The notes: a model not told the origin generated them from the letters alone. 20,000 nt of DNA from Acidobacteriota bacterium (GCA_027296385.1 JAPUJD010000292.1:1-20000), one strand, 5' to 3'. Positions 1 to 7,312 are shown, counted from the stretch's first letter. Numbers and translations are program-made.

Positions 1-60
1 CGTCGAGCTTGATCCAGGCATCGACTGAGACCTGGCCCCACAGCTCTGCTACGGGTTGGG

Positions 61-96
61 CGAAAAGAAAGGGCTCCGCCGATGCAGCGGAGCCCT
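61..96 (-). terminator. Rho-independent terminator after the OmpA-family gene
   Basis: A 9-bp perfect stem (71-79 GGGCTCCGC with 87-95 GCGGAGCCC) closes a 7-base loop. An extra A-T pair at 70/96 extends it. Read on the minus strand, the stem is followed by TTTCTTTTC. It lies 22 bases past the stop codon of the OmpA-family gene, so it most likely ends that transcript. On the plus strand no T-run follows the stem, so it should act in one direction. Positions 1-60 beyond it hold nothing I can assign. Confidence 0.8.
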
Positions 97-117
97 GGAA
101 GGTAATCAGGAAGGTCC

Positions 118-1323
118 TCAGCTCAAGCTGATGACAACGACCGCGCGGCGGTTCTGTGCCCTGCCATCGGCGGTGTCGTTGCTGGCGACCGGCTCGTGGG
201 AGCCGACGCCGGCGATCGCGATCCGGCTCGCCTCGATGCTGTGGCGCTCGACCAGATAGCCCTTGACCGCCGCTGCACGCCGGACGCTGAGGGGGTCGTT
301 GATCTGGTCGTTGCCGGTGCTGTCAGCGTGACCCACGATCCGAGCGCCGAGCGCGGGATCCTGCTTGAGCTTGAGCGCGACCTCATCGAGCTTGGCCTTG
401 CAGATGTTCGACACCCTGGCCTTGTTGGTATCGAAGTGGCAGACCTCGCGCTCTACTGCCTTCGCCGCTGCAGCGGCAGCGGCTTCTTCTTCTGCGGCGG
501 CAGCCGCGGCGGCGGCGGCGGCTTCTTCTGCGGCAGCGGCAGCCGCGGCGGCGGCGGCAGCGGCTTCTTCCGCGGCAGCAGCTGCAGCGGCGGCAGCTTC
601 TGCCGCGACAGCAGCGTCATCCACCGCCGGTTCGCACGGGCCACACTTCTTGCCGTTCCAGCGATAGGCGATACCGGCAGAAGCGATCAGGGGGTCGATA
701 TCAATGCTGAAACCGGGGCCGTCGGCAGACGTGGCCAGGTAGCGCAGGCCGGCGGTGAAGGCCCAGGGTCCATTGTCCGAGAACGGAATGTCGAGGCCTG
801 CGTTGAGGCCGATCACGGTGTCGCTGTCGAGGTTGGCGTCGAGAGGGATTCCGGCGTTGTCGAAGTCCACGCCCTCGTAGTCCACCACGCCGATGAACGG
901 TCCGATGAAGAAATCCGCCCGGGACCGAGGACTGAGGTGAAAGTTGACCCCCAGACTCAGGAGTGAAAAGTCGATGTCGTCGTGGTCCATGAGCCACTCG
1001 AATTCGGTGTCGAAGACAGCCAGCGAGTCCAGGTTGCCGGCAAGGAGCCCGACAGCGAGGCCCACCGGGCAATTGACGCGATATTCCAGCTCGGCGCCGA
1101 CGGCCTCGCCGGAGCTGATGTCGAACTTCAGGCGCTCGAAGGGCTCCACCGTCTCGGAAATTGACGGGTCGCCGTCCGAGTCGATCTTCGCTGCCACGCC
1201 ACGCAGGGTCCAGCGATAGCCCTCGCTCCGGCACTCAGCGGCCGATGCCGGGCTCGACAGCAAGAGCCCGGTGACCACTGCAGCGAGCAGGCTGATAGAA
1301 AAAACAGTTCGAACCGTTGTCAT
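118..1323 (-). CDS. OmpA-family outer-membrane protein with long Ala/Glu linker
   Basis: This 401-residue protein probably anchors the outer membrane to peptidoglycan. Residues 1-28 form a signal peptide ending PASA|A. Residues 30-222 look like a small beta-barrel, with alternating hydrophobic strands and a closing AGIAYRW. Residues 234-290 are almost only Ala and Glu, presumably a helical periplasmic spacer, longer and purer than the usual Pro-rich OmpA hinge. Residues 292-401 are an OmpA C-terminal domain. D334 and R349 sit 15 residues apart, like the Asp/Arg pair known to bind diaminopimelate in OmpA domains, and the NRRA motif is present. There is a CGPC pair at 227-230. GGAG lies 11 bases before the ATG. 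The gene ends the envelope cluster but has its own candidate promoter and terminator. The OmpA domain is certain; the barrel is inferred from sequence pattern. Confidence 0.9.
   Translation of the reverse strand: MTTVRTVFSISLLAAVVTGLLLSSPASAAECRSEGYRWTLRGVAAKIDSDGDPSISETVEPFERLKFDISSGEAVGAELEYRVNCPVGLAVGLLAGNLDSLAVFDTEFEWLMDHDDIDFSLLSLGVNFHLSPRSRADFFIGPFIGVVDYEGVDFDNAGIPLDANLDSDTVIGLNAGLDIPFSDNGPWAFTAGLRYLATSADGPGFSIDIDPLIASAGIAYRWNGKKCGPCEPAVDDAAVAAEAAAAAAAAAEEAAAAAAAAAAAAEEAAAAAAAAAAEEEAAAAAAAKAVEREVCHFDTNKARVSNICKAKLDEVALKLKQDPALGARIVGHADSTGNDQINDPLSVRRAAAVKGYLVERHSIEASRIAIAGVGSHEPVASNDTADGRAQNRRAVVVISLS
453..623 (-). repeat. Low-complexity GCN/GAR repeat encoding the Ala/Glu linker
   Basis: This stretch of the OmpA-family gene is a run of GCN (Ala) codons interrupted by two or three GAA/GAG (Glu) codons about every 10-14 residues. 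On the plus strand it reads as GGCGGCGGC interspersed with TTCTTC. The near-periodic Glu pairs suggest growth by slippage or by duplication of short blocks. Such tracts often vary in length between strains. Confidence 0.8.
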
Positions 1324-1381
1324 GATTTACCGGTCTCCGGAGGTAAACAAACTGATGAGGGCTTTCTGAGGTACCGAGGGA

Positions 1382-1407
1382 ATCATACCACGCGAGCTAC
1401 GAATCAA
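1382..1407 (-). promoter_or_regulatory. Candidate sigma-70 promoter (extended -10) for the OmpA-family gene
   Basis: Read on the minus strand, TGG-TATGAT (1390-1382) is an extended -10 element matching five of six consensus bases plus the TGn motif. A TTGATT lies 14 bases upstream (1407-1402). That is too close for a normal -35, but an extended -10 can work without one. Transcription would begin near 1375, giving a leader of about 50 bases. This suggests the OmpA-family gene can be transcribed apart from the upstream cluster. Confidence 0.4.
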
Positions 1408-1447
1408 CTCGACGCGAGAGTTTTGCCGGGGGGCGCCGTCGCGGCTT

Positions 1448-2665
1448 TCAATGGATGGCCTTGACCGAGAATCTGGCCTCGACACCGCCGCCTGTATCGA
1501 GTGTCTGGGCAGCCACACCGGCGATGAAGATCGTGTAGTCCTTGAGCGCGAAGGAGGTCTCAAACCCCAGTCCGACGTCGACCAGGTAGTTCGACGCATC
1601 GCGGAGCACATCGCGGTCGAAACCGATCGCGCCGTAGCCGGCGTAGAGGAGCCAGTACCAGCTGTTCCACTCGACGTCGAGCGCGGGGCGACTCTCGTCG
1701 ATGAACCAGGGCAGGAACAGCTCCAGGGTCGTGTGCAGCTCGTCAGTTCCGCGCCGGCTCTCTTGCAGGCCCTTGAGGCCGTCGCGGCCGTCGAGACGGA
1801 AGAACTCGCCGCGCGGAATCGAGTAACGATCGGTGCCTTGAGGCTCCTCAGGCCGGATCTCCCGGCGGCGCAGAAAGGACCCGGCGTGCAGGCGCCAGAT
1901 GAGGAACGAGGCCGAACCGAGCTGGAACCGCTCGAGTCCTGCGAGCTCGAGTTTTACGAAGTCGAAGTCCCCCAAGAGAGTCTCGAAGCCCCAGGTCAGA
2001 GCGGTGGAGAAACCGGCGCCGCCCGGGCCGATCTCGCGGTGTGCGGTGAAGAGATTGCGCCGCTGGGCGCGGGTTTCGCCGACGATCGCGTTGAGCCGCA
2101 CGTCGGCCGGCGTTCCGAGCTGGTAGCCAAAGCGCACGAAGGTGTCGGTCTTGTTGGTCGTGAACTGGAACTCCTCCTTGCTCGAGGTGATGCGGTCGAC
2201 TTCGGCCAGGAAGAAGGCGCGGCTGTTGTAGTTGAAGGGGCGCTGGACCAACAGCAGACCGCCGCGGGTGCGCTCGAAGTCGTTGGATCCCTTCTCGATC
2301 GGGTCGAATTCGACGGCGTCGAAGAGGCCGAGCTGCCAGATGCTGTCGTGGCCGTAGTAGCGGTAGCGCACGAAGACCTCGATGTCGCCCTTGACGAAGT
2401 TGTAGCGCAGTTGGCCTTCGTAGAACGAACCCTTGACAAGCCGGTTGAGTCGGAAGTCGAGCTCCCCCTCGGGGAAGTAGAAATCGAGGTTGGGCAGCAA
2501 GTTTTCCCGCTCGACGGACCCAGAGCCCACCGACGGAGGGGGTTGCTCGGTCGGCGGCAGAGGTTCCTGGCCAGCGAGGGTGCCGGTCAGGAGCAGTACC
2601 GCAGTCGAGACTGCCAAGCGGCCCCCGAGACGAGGCGGGCCCTTCAAGCCACCTCCACGGGACAC
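1448..2665 (-). CDS. Predicted outer-membrane beta-barrel protein, Omp85-like C-terminal part
   Basis: I do not recognise a named family. The protein has 405 residues. It starts with an Arg-rich n-region and a hydrophobic core (LAVSTAVLLLTGTLA), consistent with a signal peptide cleaved near residue 32, followed by a Pro-rich stretch. From about residue 55 it shows many alternating aromatic/hydrophobic strands such as FVRYRYYG and FVRFGYQLG, typical of a transmembrane barrel. The segment FFRLDGRDGLKGL followed by a hydrophobic strand recalls the strand-6 loop of Omp85/BamA barrels, where VRGF/Y or LRGY is conserved; no POTRA domain is visible. The start is GTG, sharing one base with the TAG stop of the TPR gene (TAGTG), so translation is probably coupled. 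The function may be protein or lipid insertion, or pore formation, in the outer membrane; this is inference. Confidence 0.7.
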   Translation of the reverse strand: MSRGGGLKGPPRLGGRLAVSTAVLLLTGTLAGQEPLPPTEQPPPSVGSGSVERENLLPNLDFYFPEGELDFRLNRLVKGSFYEGQLRYNFVKGDIEVFVRYRYYGHDSIWQLGLFDAVEFDPIEKGSNDFERTRGGLLLVQRPFNYNSRAFFLAEVDRITSSKEEFQFTTNKTDTFVRFGYQLGTPADVRLNAIVGETRAQRRNLFTAHREIGPGGAGFSTALTWGFETLLGDFDFVKLELAGLERFQLGSASFLIWRLHAGSFLRRREIRPEEPQGTDRYSIPRGEFFRLDGRDGLKGLQESRRGTDELHTTLELFLPWFIDESRPALDVEWNSWYWLLYAGYGAIGFDRDVLRDASNYLVDVGLGFETSFALKDYTIFIAGVAAQTLDTGGGVEARFSVKAIH

Positions 2666-3834
2666 TAGAACAACAACGGTGGGTCCGTCGCGCCGGGTAG
2701 GTTCTTGAGCTGGTTCTTGAGCTCTTCCTGTTCGGCGCGCAAGGCTTCGATCTCTTTGTTCTGTGCCTCGACGTCGCGGTTGAACTGCTGGGTTTCCTTG
2801 TTCTTCTGCACGCGATCGGCCGCGCGCGAGTCTCCAGCCTTGCGATAGGCTGCGATGGCGTCGTCGAAGGCCTTGCGCTTCTCGAAGACGAAGCCCAACT
2901 GACCCCAGATCGTGGTTCTATCGGCGCTCTGGGAGGCATTGTTGAGGGCCTTGCGAAGCACAGTCTCGGCGGAGCTGTACTGCGCTTTCTTGGTGTAGGC
3001 CTGACCCATGTAGTAGGCGGGGAGCCAGTCGCTCGAATCGATGCGACCCGCCCGATCGGCGGCCGAGAGCACGGTGTCGAAATCCTTGGCGCCGAGCGCT
3101 GCTCCGGCGAGCATCATGAGATTGTCGAAGCTGGCTTCGCTGCTGACGAGAGCGTTGGCCGTGGTGCTGGCGCGGCGGTAGGCCGTAGTCTTGGTCGGAC
3201 CTTTGGCGCGACGGCCCTGCTGCATCAGGGTTTGGACCAGGGCCTTGCGATTCTTCGCGTCGGGCTTGATGCTGACCGATTTTCCCAGGGCCTGGATGGC
3301 GGTCGTGAGGTCCCCGGAATTGAGCGCGGCGACTCCGTACTGGTATTGCACCTTGGCATCGTTGGGACTGGTGGAGGCGGCGCGAGCGAGCGCCGTCAGC
3401 GCCTGCCCCGACTGGCCACTCTTGCTCAGAGCGACGGCGAGGAGCTGGTCGATGGTTCCACGCTGGGCGACCGGCAGCTTGCTGCGGTCGATCTTGCCGA
3501 GAATCGAAGCACCATCGGCATAACGCCGGCCCACGATGTAGGCCTGACCGAGCGCGAACTGGGTCGCCGGATCGGAGGGCTCGAGGTCGTAGGCCTTACG
3601 CAGGTGGGTCAAGGCTTCGTCGGTGCGCCGGAGCTTGACGAGCACCTGGCCCAGCATGCGCTGGCCGGGGGCCCAGTCGGGCTGCTTCTCCACTACCGTC
3701 GCGAACTCCTTTGCGGCTTGCTCATAGTTCTTGGCCTTGAGGGCGGTTACTCCCTCTTGCCAGCCGGCCTGGACGGCAGTGCCGGCGAGGAGGAAACCGA
3801 GCGCGAGGGTGAGGGTCGGAAGCTGTCGTCTCAT
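2665..3834 (-). CDS. Secreted TPR-repeat protein with C-terminal coiled coil
   Basis: This 389-residue periplasmic protein probably acts as a scaffold. A signal peptide (residues 1-23, ending VQA|G) is followed by TPR repeats from about residue 25 to 340, for example ALTHLRKAYDLEPSDPATQFALG-type units with the usual small, aromatic and Pro spacing. Residues 345-382 are a Glu/Gln/Lys-rich coiled coil, followed by a short Pro-containing tail. TPR plus coiled coil is also the make-up of CpoB of the Tol-Pal system, though there the coiled coil is N-terminal, so this is analogy and not orthology. AGGAG lies 7 bases before the ATG, which supports this start. The gene is followed immediately by the barrel gene with a one-base overlap, which suggests the two products work together. 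Confidence 0.85.
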   Translation of the reverse strand: MRRQLPTLTLALGFLLAGTAVQAGWQEGVTALKAKNYEQAAKEFATVVEKQPDWAPGQRMLGQVLVKLRRTDEALTHLRKAYDLEPSDPATQFALGQAYIVGRRYADGASILGKIDRSKLPVAQRGTIDQLLAVALSKSGQSGQALTALARAASTSPNDAKVQYQYGVAALNSGDLTTAIQALGKSVSIKPDAKNRKALVQTLMQQGRRAKGPTKTTAYRRASTTANALVSSEASFDNLMMLAGAALGAKDFDTVLSAADRAGRIDSSDWLPAYYMGQAYTKKAQYSSAETVLRKALNNASQSADRTTIWGQLGFVFEKRKAFDDAIAAYRKAGDSRAADRVQKNKETQQFNRDVEAQNKEIEALRAEQEELKNQLKNLPGATDPPLLF

Positions 3835-3879
3835 TGTCGTTCTCCTCTTATGAACTCTCGACTCACCCGGATCCGGGGA

Positions 3880-3920
3880 CTTCGAACCAGCGGAGTCTTC
3901 GAACCGGCGGAGTCTTCGAA
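3880..3920. repeat. Short 17-bp tandem direct repeat, 2.4 copies
   Basis: Two near-identical 17-base units (CTTCGAACCRGCGGAGT at 3880-3896 and 3897-3913) are followed by a partial third copy (CTTCGAA, 3914-3920). Each unit contains the palindrome TTCGAA. The repeats lie in the 123-base gap between the PATAN gene and the TPR gene. This gap otherwise holds only the ribosome-binding site of the TPR gene; I see no promoter or terminator in it. Confidence 0.7.
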
Positions 3921-3957
3921 TCGAGAAAGAGCAAGCATCATGCCATGCGCCAGGCGG

Positions 3958-4779
3958 CTAGGAGCCGCTGACCAACCGTTCCATCGACTCGACGAAGGCC
4001 TGTGCTTGGCTGGGGCCGAGAGCGGCCAGAACGGCACGTTCGACGTTCTTGAATTGCTCCAGAAGGCCCGCGACGCCGTTGCCCGCTGCGATCTCCTGAG
4101 TCGACTTCTTGTAGACCAATTCGATTTCGGCGCTGCCGCCATGATTGGCCAGCAGGCTCGTGGCGCGAGTGTGTACGGTCCGTGCGACCGTCTGGAGCTC
4201 CTGAGCTGTCATCTTTTTGAGACGTTCCAGGCGGCCGTCTAGGTCAGGTTCCCGCAGCTCGATCAGTCCCGACGTGATGAGGCCGAAGGTGGTCTTCGAG
4301 ACTTCGAAAGCGCTCGTCTTCATCTCACGCGCGATCTCCTCAATCGCGCGGGACTCGTCGATCCGCCGGATGACGTTCCATTCGTTAGGGCTCAGTGAGA
4401 CGTGGGTGCTGCCGCCCTCGGCGGTGAAGACCGGGATCATCCGGGTCGACGGGACTTTGGAGACGAGCACCTTCCACTCGTCGATGCACTGCGCCGCCTG
4501 CATTAGCAGGTTGGTGTTGGACTTCTTGATCGTGGTGTCCGTGGCTTCGTCGCCCGCGGTGAAGACAAACTCGCCCTCTTGCCACGTCGCGAGCTCGTAG
4601 AACGCTTCCTCGCCCGCCAGAGTCCCCGCGGTGGAATGCACGATCTCACCGTCGCGCAGGAAGATCTTGCCGCTGCCCAACCGACTGGTGACGGAGAACT
4701 TCCCTGTCTTGCCGGATGCAGCGACCAGCTGTATCACGTCAGGCAACGGGAGCTCCTCTAGGGATCCCTGGAAGGCCAT
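3958..4779 (-). CDS. PATAN/DUF4388-domain protein with winged-helix-like middle
   Basis: This 273-residue protein is cytoplasmic, with no signal peptide. Residues 3-105 match the PATAN (DUF4388) pattern: the opening GSLEELPLPDVIQLVAASGKTG is followed by short strands including GKIFLRDGEIVHS and the GEEAFYELATWQEGEF block. Residues 129-177 resemble a winged helix (SPNEWNVIRRIDESRAIEEI, then a helix ending in SGLIEL), as seen in many DUF4388 proteins of myxobacteria and acidobacteria. The rest is helical and unassigned. PATAN proteins are linked to two-component and small-GTPase signalling, with no fixed biochemical activity. The gene starts 18 bases after the tonB stop, so it is probably in the same transcript. 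This suggests a regulatory or adaptor role at the inner face of the envelope machine; the role is inference. Confidence 0.8.
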   Translation of the reverse strand: MAFQGSLEELPLPDVIQLVAASGKTGKFSVTSRLGSGKIFLRDGEIVHSTAGTLAGEEAFYELATWQEGEFVFTAGDEATDTTIKKSNTNLLMQAAQCIDEWKVLVSKVPSTRMIPVFTAEGGSTHVSLSPNEWNVIRRIDESRAIEEIAREMKTSAFEVSKTTFGLITSGLIELREPDLDGRLERLKKMTAQELQTVARTVHTRATSLLANHGGSAEIELVYKKSTQEIAAGNGVAGLLEQFKNVERAVLAALGPSQAQAFVESMERLVSGS

Positions 4780-4797
4780 CAGTCCCGTTGCAAGCCC

Positions 4798-5526
4798 CTA
4801 CTGCAGGCGGAAATTGACCGTCAGGTTGTAGTACACATCGACGGGCTTCCCGTTCAGTGTCGCGGGTTTGAACTTCCATTTCGAGACCGCGTCGACAGCT
4901 GCCTGGTCGAGACCCATCGGCAACGGTTTGAGGATTCGCACGTTGCGGACGCTGCCGTCCTTTCCGATGATCGCTTCCACGATCACGACTCCCTGGATAC
5001 GCGCCTTGCGCGCGATCTCGGTGTATTGAGGATTCGGGCCGGAGATCTTGACCGGTCGCGTGACGTCGCCGCCGACGCGGATCGGACCCTCCGGCTCGAT
5101 CGGCGGCGGGCCGTCCGGGATATCGAAGATGATGTCGGTGTCGGGCAGGTCGATGTCCTGCTCGATCTCTTCTTCGAGGCGAATCGGCTCCGGCTCGTCG
5201 GGCGTCGGATCCGGAATCGGGACCTTCTTGGTCTTCGGCTTCGGCAACTCCTGCTGCTGCTTGGGCGGCGGCGGCTTGAAGCGCACCTGCTGGACGATGT
5301 ACACCTTCTGCTTCTTCGGCTCGGCCGCTGCGAACTCAGCCTTCAAGAACCCAAAGGGGATCCAAAACAGTATGACGTGCAAGATGAACGCCATGACCAT
5401 CGCGGTGCGCATGCGCTTGGCGTCTGCGGCATCTTCCAGGGCGAAGGCAATGAACTCGGCGCCTTCGCTCTCGGTGATCGCAAAATCCCCTTTCGCCTTA
5501 CCGGAGCTTGGTTTCGCGTCTGCCAT
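4798..5526 (-). CDS. tonB: TonB-family energy-transducing protein
   Basis: TonB couples the inner-membrane proton channel to outer-membrane partners. This 242-residue protein has an unusually long cytoplasmic N-terminus (residues 1-40), one transmembrane segment (about 41-61, AMVMAFILHVILFW) containing the His that is typical of TonB transmembrane helices, a Pro-rich acidic periplasmic spacer (84-150), and a TonB C-terminal domain (155-242). That domain shows the expected ARKARIQGVVIVEAIIGKDG and AVDAVSKWKFKPATLNGKPV motifs. The gene begins 30 bases after the second exbD stop. No TonB-dependent receptor with a plug is in the window, so the outer-membrane partner is unknown; the neighbouring barrel has no visible TonB box. 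Family assignment is firm and the partner is open. Confidence 0.93.
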   Translation of the reverse strand: MADAKPSSGKAKGDFAITESEGAEFIAFALEDAADAKRMRTAMVMAFILHVILFWIPFGFLKAEFAAAEPKKQKVYIVQQVRFKPPPPKQQQELPKPKTKKVPIPDPTPDEPEPIRLEEEIEQDIDLPDTDIIFDIPDGPPPIEPEGPIRVGGDVTRPVKISGPNPQYTEIARKARIQGVVIVEAIIGKDGSVRNVRILKPLPMGLDQAAVDAVSKWKFKPATLNGKPVDVYYNLTVNFRLQ

Positions 5527-5556
5527 GATTATCCGTCCTCGAGATCGCGCTCGTCC

Positions 5557-5997
5557 TTAGTACCAGAACATGTCGATCTCGCGCTGAGTGGGGATCGAGA
5601 TATTCTTCACTTCGATGTCGATCTTGTCTTTCGCTTGCCGGAGCTCGTCGAAGACGTCGACCATGTAGCCGTATTCGGCATCCGGGTTCGGACGGATGAT
5701 CACCGGCTTGCGGGGATTGCGCTCCAGTTTTGGCTTCAAGTACTCGAGAATCGCATCGAGCGGCATAGCCCTGCCGTCGACGATCAGGACGCCCCCGACC
5801 AGAATCTCGATCAGCACAGAGTCTTCCTTGTCGACCAGGGGAGTGTTGTCCTGGTCGTCCTTGGGTAGGGAGAAGTCCAGTCCGCGAGTGGCTGCGAAGG
5901 TCGTGGTGACCATGAAGTAGATGATCAGCAGGAAGGCGATGTCCGCCATCGACGAGGTCGGGATCTCTTCACTGATCTTGTCTCGCTTGAGCTTCAT
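5557..5997 (-). CDS. exbD: ExbD/TolR-family biopolymer transport protein (second copy)
   Basis: This 146-residue protein has one transmembrane segment (about 19-36) carrying the conserved proton-path Asp (D19 in SSMADIAFLLII), then a periplasmic domain. It sits with a MotA/TolQ/ExbB channel protein and TonB. Its start overlaps the stop of the first exbD by 4 bases (ATGA), which indicates translational coupling. The periplasmic part is acidic and ends in an aromatic DMFWY. The two exbD copies have related but clearly different periplasmic domains, which fits the paired ExbD/TolR arrangement known from Xanthomonas Ton and Myxococcus Agl systems. Confidence 0.93.
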   Translation of the reverse strand: MKLKRDKISEEIPTSSMADIAFLLIIYFMVTTTFAATRGLDFSLPKDDQDNTPLVDKEDSVLIEILVGGVLIVDGRAMPLDAILEYLKPKLERNPRKPVIIRPNPDAEYGYMVDVFDELRQAKDKIDIEVKNISIPTQREIDMFWY

Positions 5998-6437
5998 CCG
6001 TCGCCTCCATCCGCCCCGTCGACGGTATCCTGCTGCGAGAGCAGATAGATCTTCTCGGCGCGCGCCTGTTTGAGCGCATCGATCACGCTGTCCACGTAGC
6101 GGTAGGGGACGTTCTTGTCCGCCTTGAGCACGAACGGCTTGCCGGGGTTGTTGGCGACGACGTCCACCGCGAAGGACAGCACATTCTCCGGTCCGGGGAC
6201 CGGTACGCTGATCTCTTCACCGCTCGAGACACGGATCTGGCCGCTCGCGATGATCGAGATATAGGCCGCCTTCTTGGGGATCTCGTATCTGAGCTCGGTC
6301 GTCGGCAACCCCACCGTCGTCTTGTCCACCTCGAAATTGATGGTGACCATGAAGAAGATGATCAGAAGGAAAGCGATGTCCGCCATGGAGGCGGTGGGGA
6401 TGCCCTCGTTCTGGGTACCGCGTGCCTTGAGTCTCAT
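5994..6437 (-). CDS. exbD: ExbD/TolR-family biopolymer transport protein (first copy)
   Basis: This 147-residue protein has the same layout as its downstream paralogue. A short basic N-terminus precedes a transmembrane helix with the conserved Asp (D20 in TASMADIAFLLIIFF), then a periplasmic domain ending in Asp/Gly residues. It starts 10 bases after the exbB stop. The family works as a dimer inside an ExbB or TolQ pentamer, turning proton flow into motion. With two paralogues here, the stator may hold a heterodimer, as proposed for other two-ExbD systems; that is inference. Confidence 0.93.
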   Translation of the reverse strand: MRLKARGTQNEGIPTASMADIAFLLIIFFMVTINFEVDKTTVGLPTTELRYEIPKKAAYISIIASGQIRVSSGEEISVPVPGPENVLSFAVDVVANNPGKPFVLKADKNVPYRYVDSVIDALKQARAEKIYLLSQQDTVDGADGGDG

Positions 6438-6447
6438 CGGTCTCAGC

Positions 6448-7113
6448 TCAGGGCTTGCCGCCGGTTTCCGGCGTGATCCCGCCGCGCTCCATCTCGCCGA
6501 AGGTCTCGAGCAGCATGTTCGTCGACGTCTCGACGTCGCGCACGAACTTGTTGATCTTGTTCATGAAGAAGTTGTAGCACAGCTGAACCGGGATCGCGAT
6601 CGCCAGACCCGTGGCCGTCGTGATGAGCGCCTCGGAGATACCGGAGGCCACCAGGCCGGGGTTCGACAGACCGGCTTCGGCGAGGGCGTCGAACGAGTTG
6701 ATCATTCCGGCCACCGTACCGAGGAATCCCATGAGGGGGGCGACGTTGGCGACAGTCGCCAGCCAGACCATGTTTTTCTCGAAACGGCCGATCTCGAAGA
6801 TGGCGGCGTTCTCGATGGTCTTCTCCACCTCGTCTCTGGGGTGACCGAACTTCAGGAGGCCCGCCTTCATGATCGAGGCAACCGGCCCCGAGTAGTCCTC
6901 ACAGACCTTGGTCGCCTGCTTGACCGAGCGGTTGACGATCAGCGCCTTGCGGATCTTGGCCAGAAACTCGTTGACGTTCGTCCTCGCTGTGCGAAGGGCG
7001 AAGAAGCGCTCGATGATGAAGACCATTCCGACAAGCGACAGGATCAGCAATGGGTACATCATCCACCCGCCGTCGTTGAAGAGCTTTAATACTGTGCCGC
7101 CTATTCCACCCAC
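6448..7113 (-). CDS. exbB: MotA/TolQ/ExbB-family proton channel protein
   Basis: This 221-residue inner-membrane protein has three predicted transmembrane helices (about 18-36, 115-138 and 158-181). Family-defining motifs are GFLGTVAGMINSF and SEALITTATGLAIAIP. T133 and T166 are 33 residues apart, the same spacing as the functional Thr pair in E. coli ExbB (T148/T181). Translation starts at GTG, supported by a strong AGGAGG 7 bases upstream. It is the first gene of the Ton/Tol-like cluster and is followed by exbD after 10 bases. Sequence alone does not separate ExbB from TolQ cleanly; the neighbouring TonB favours ExbB. Confidence 0.93.
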   Translation of the reverse strand: MGGIGGTVLKLFNDGGWMMYPLLILSLVGMVFIIERFFALRTARTNVNEFLAKIRKALIVNRSVKQATKVCEDYSGPVASIMKAGLLKFGHPRDEVEKTIENAAIFEIGRFEKNMVWLATVANVAPLMGFLGTVAGMINSFDALAEAGLSNPGLVASGISEALITTATGLAIAIPVQLCYNFFMNKINKFVRDVETSTNMLLETFGEMERGGITPETGGKP

Positions 7114-7272
7114 GTTGAAACCTCCTCTTGGCTATGTAGACCCGACGTCTTTGAGCCGAGTTCCCGACCGCCCACCGCGATTGTTGCGGAAACCCACGAC
7201 GCCTTGTCCCGGAGGGTGAGGCGGGTCGGTTGCGCGTCGGCGATGTTCAGTGCACTTCAAGACAGGCCCGGC

Positions 7273-7301
7273 ATCGTAGCACAGGGGCTTGAGGCCCGCA
7301 A
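7273..7301 (-). promoter_or_regulatory. Candidate sigma-70 promoter for the exbB-led cluster
   Basis: On the minus strand TTGCGG (7301-7296) and TACGAT (7278-7273) are separated by exactly 17 bases. The match is moderate, about three of six and four of six consensus bases. A start near 7266 would leave a leader of about 150 bases before exbB. The rest of the 199-base gap (7114-7312) shows no gene and no clear terminator for ruvC, so read-through from yebC-ruvC is also possible. Confidence 0.3.
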
Positions 7302-7312
7302 AACCCGCGGCG

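Noticed and set aside
195..967. Plus-strand Gly/Ser-rich frames opposite the OmpA gene
   Set aside because: They are the antisense of the Ala/Glu codon run; no start signal or domain supports them.
1451..2668. 405-residue open frame on the plus strand exactly opposite the barrel gene
   Set aside because: It mirrors the minus-strand gene codon for codon; it has no signal peptide or motif, while the minus strand has a signal peptide, strand pattern and operon context.
3880..3920. Possible CRISPR array
   Set aside because: Units are 17 bases with no spacers, only 2.4 copies and no cas genes nearby.
3232..4242. 336-residue plus-strand frame opposite the TPR and PATAN genes
   Set aside because: It spans an intergenic gap and two genes with clear families on the other strand; composition is that of a shadow frame.
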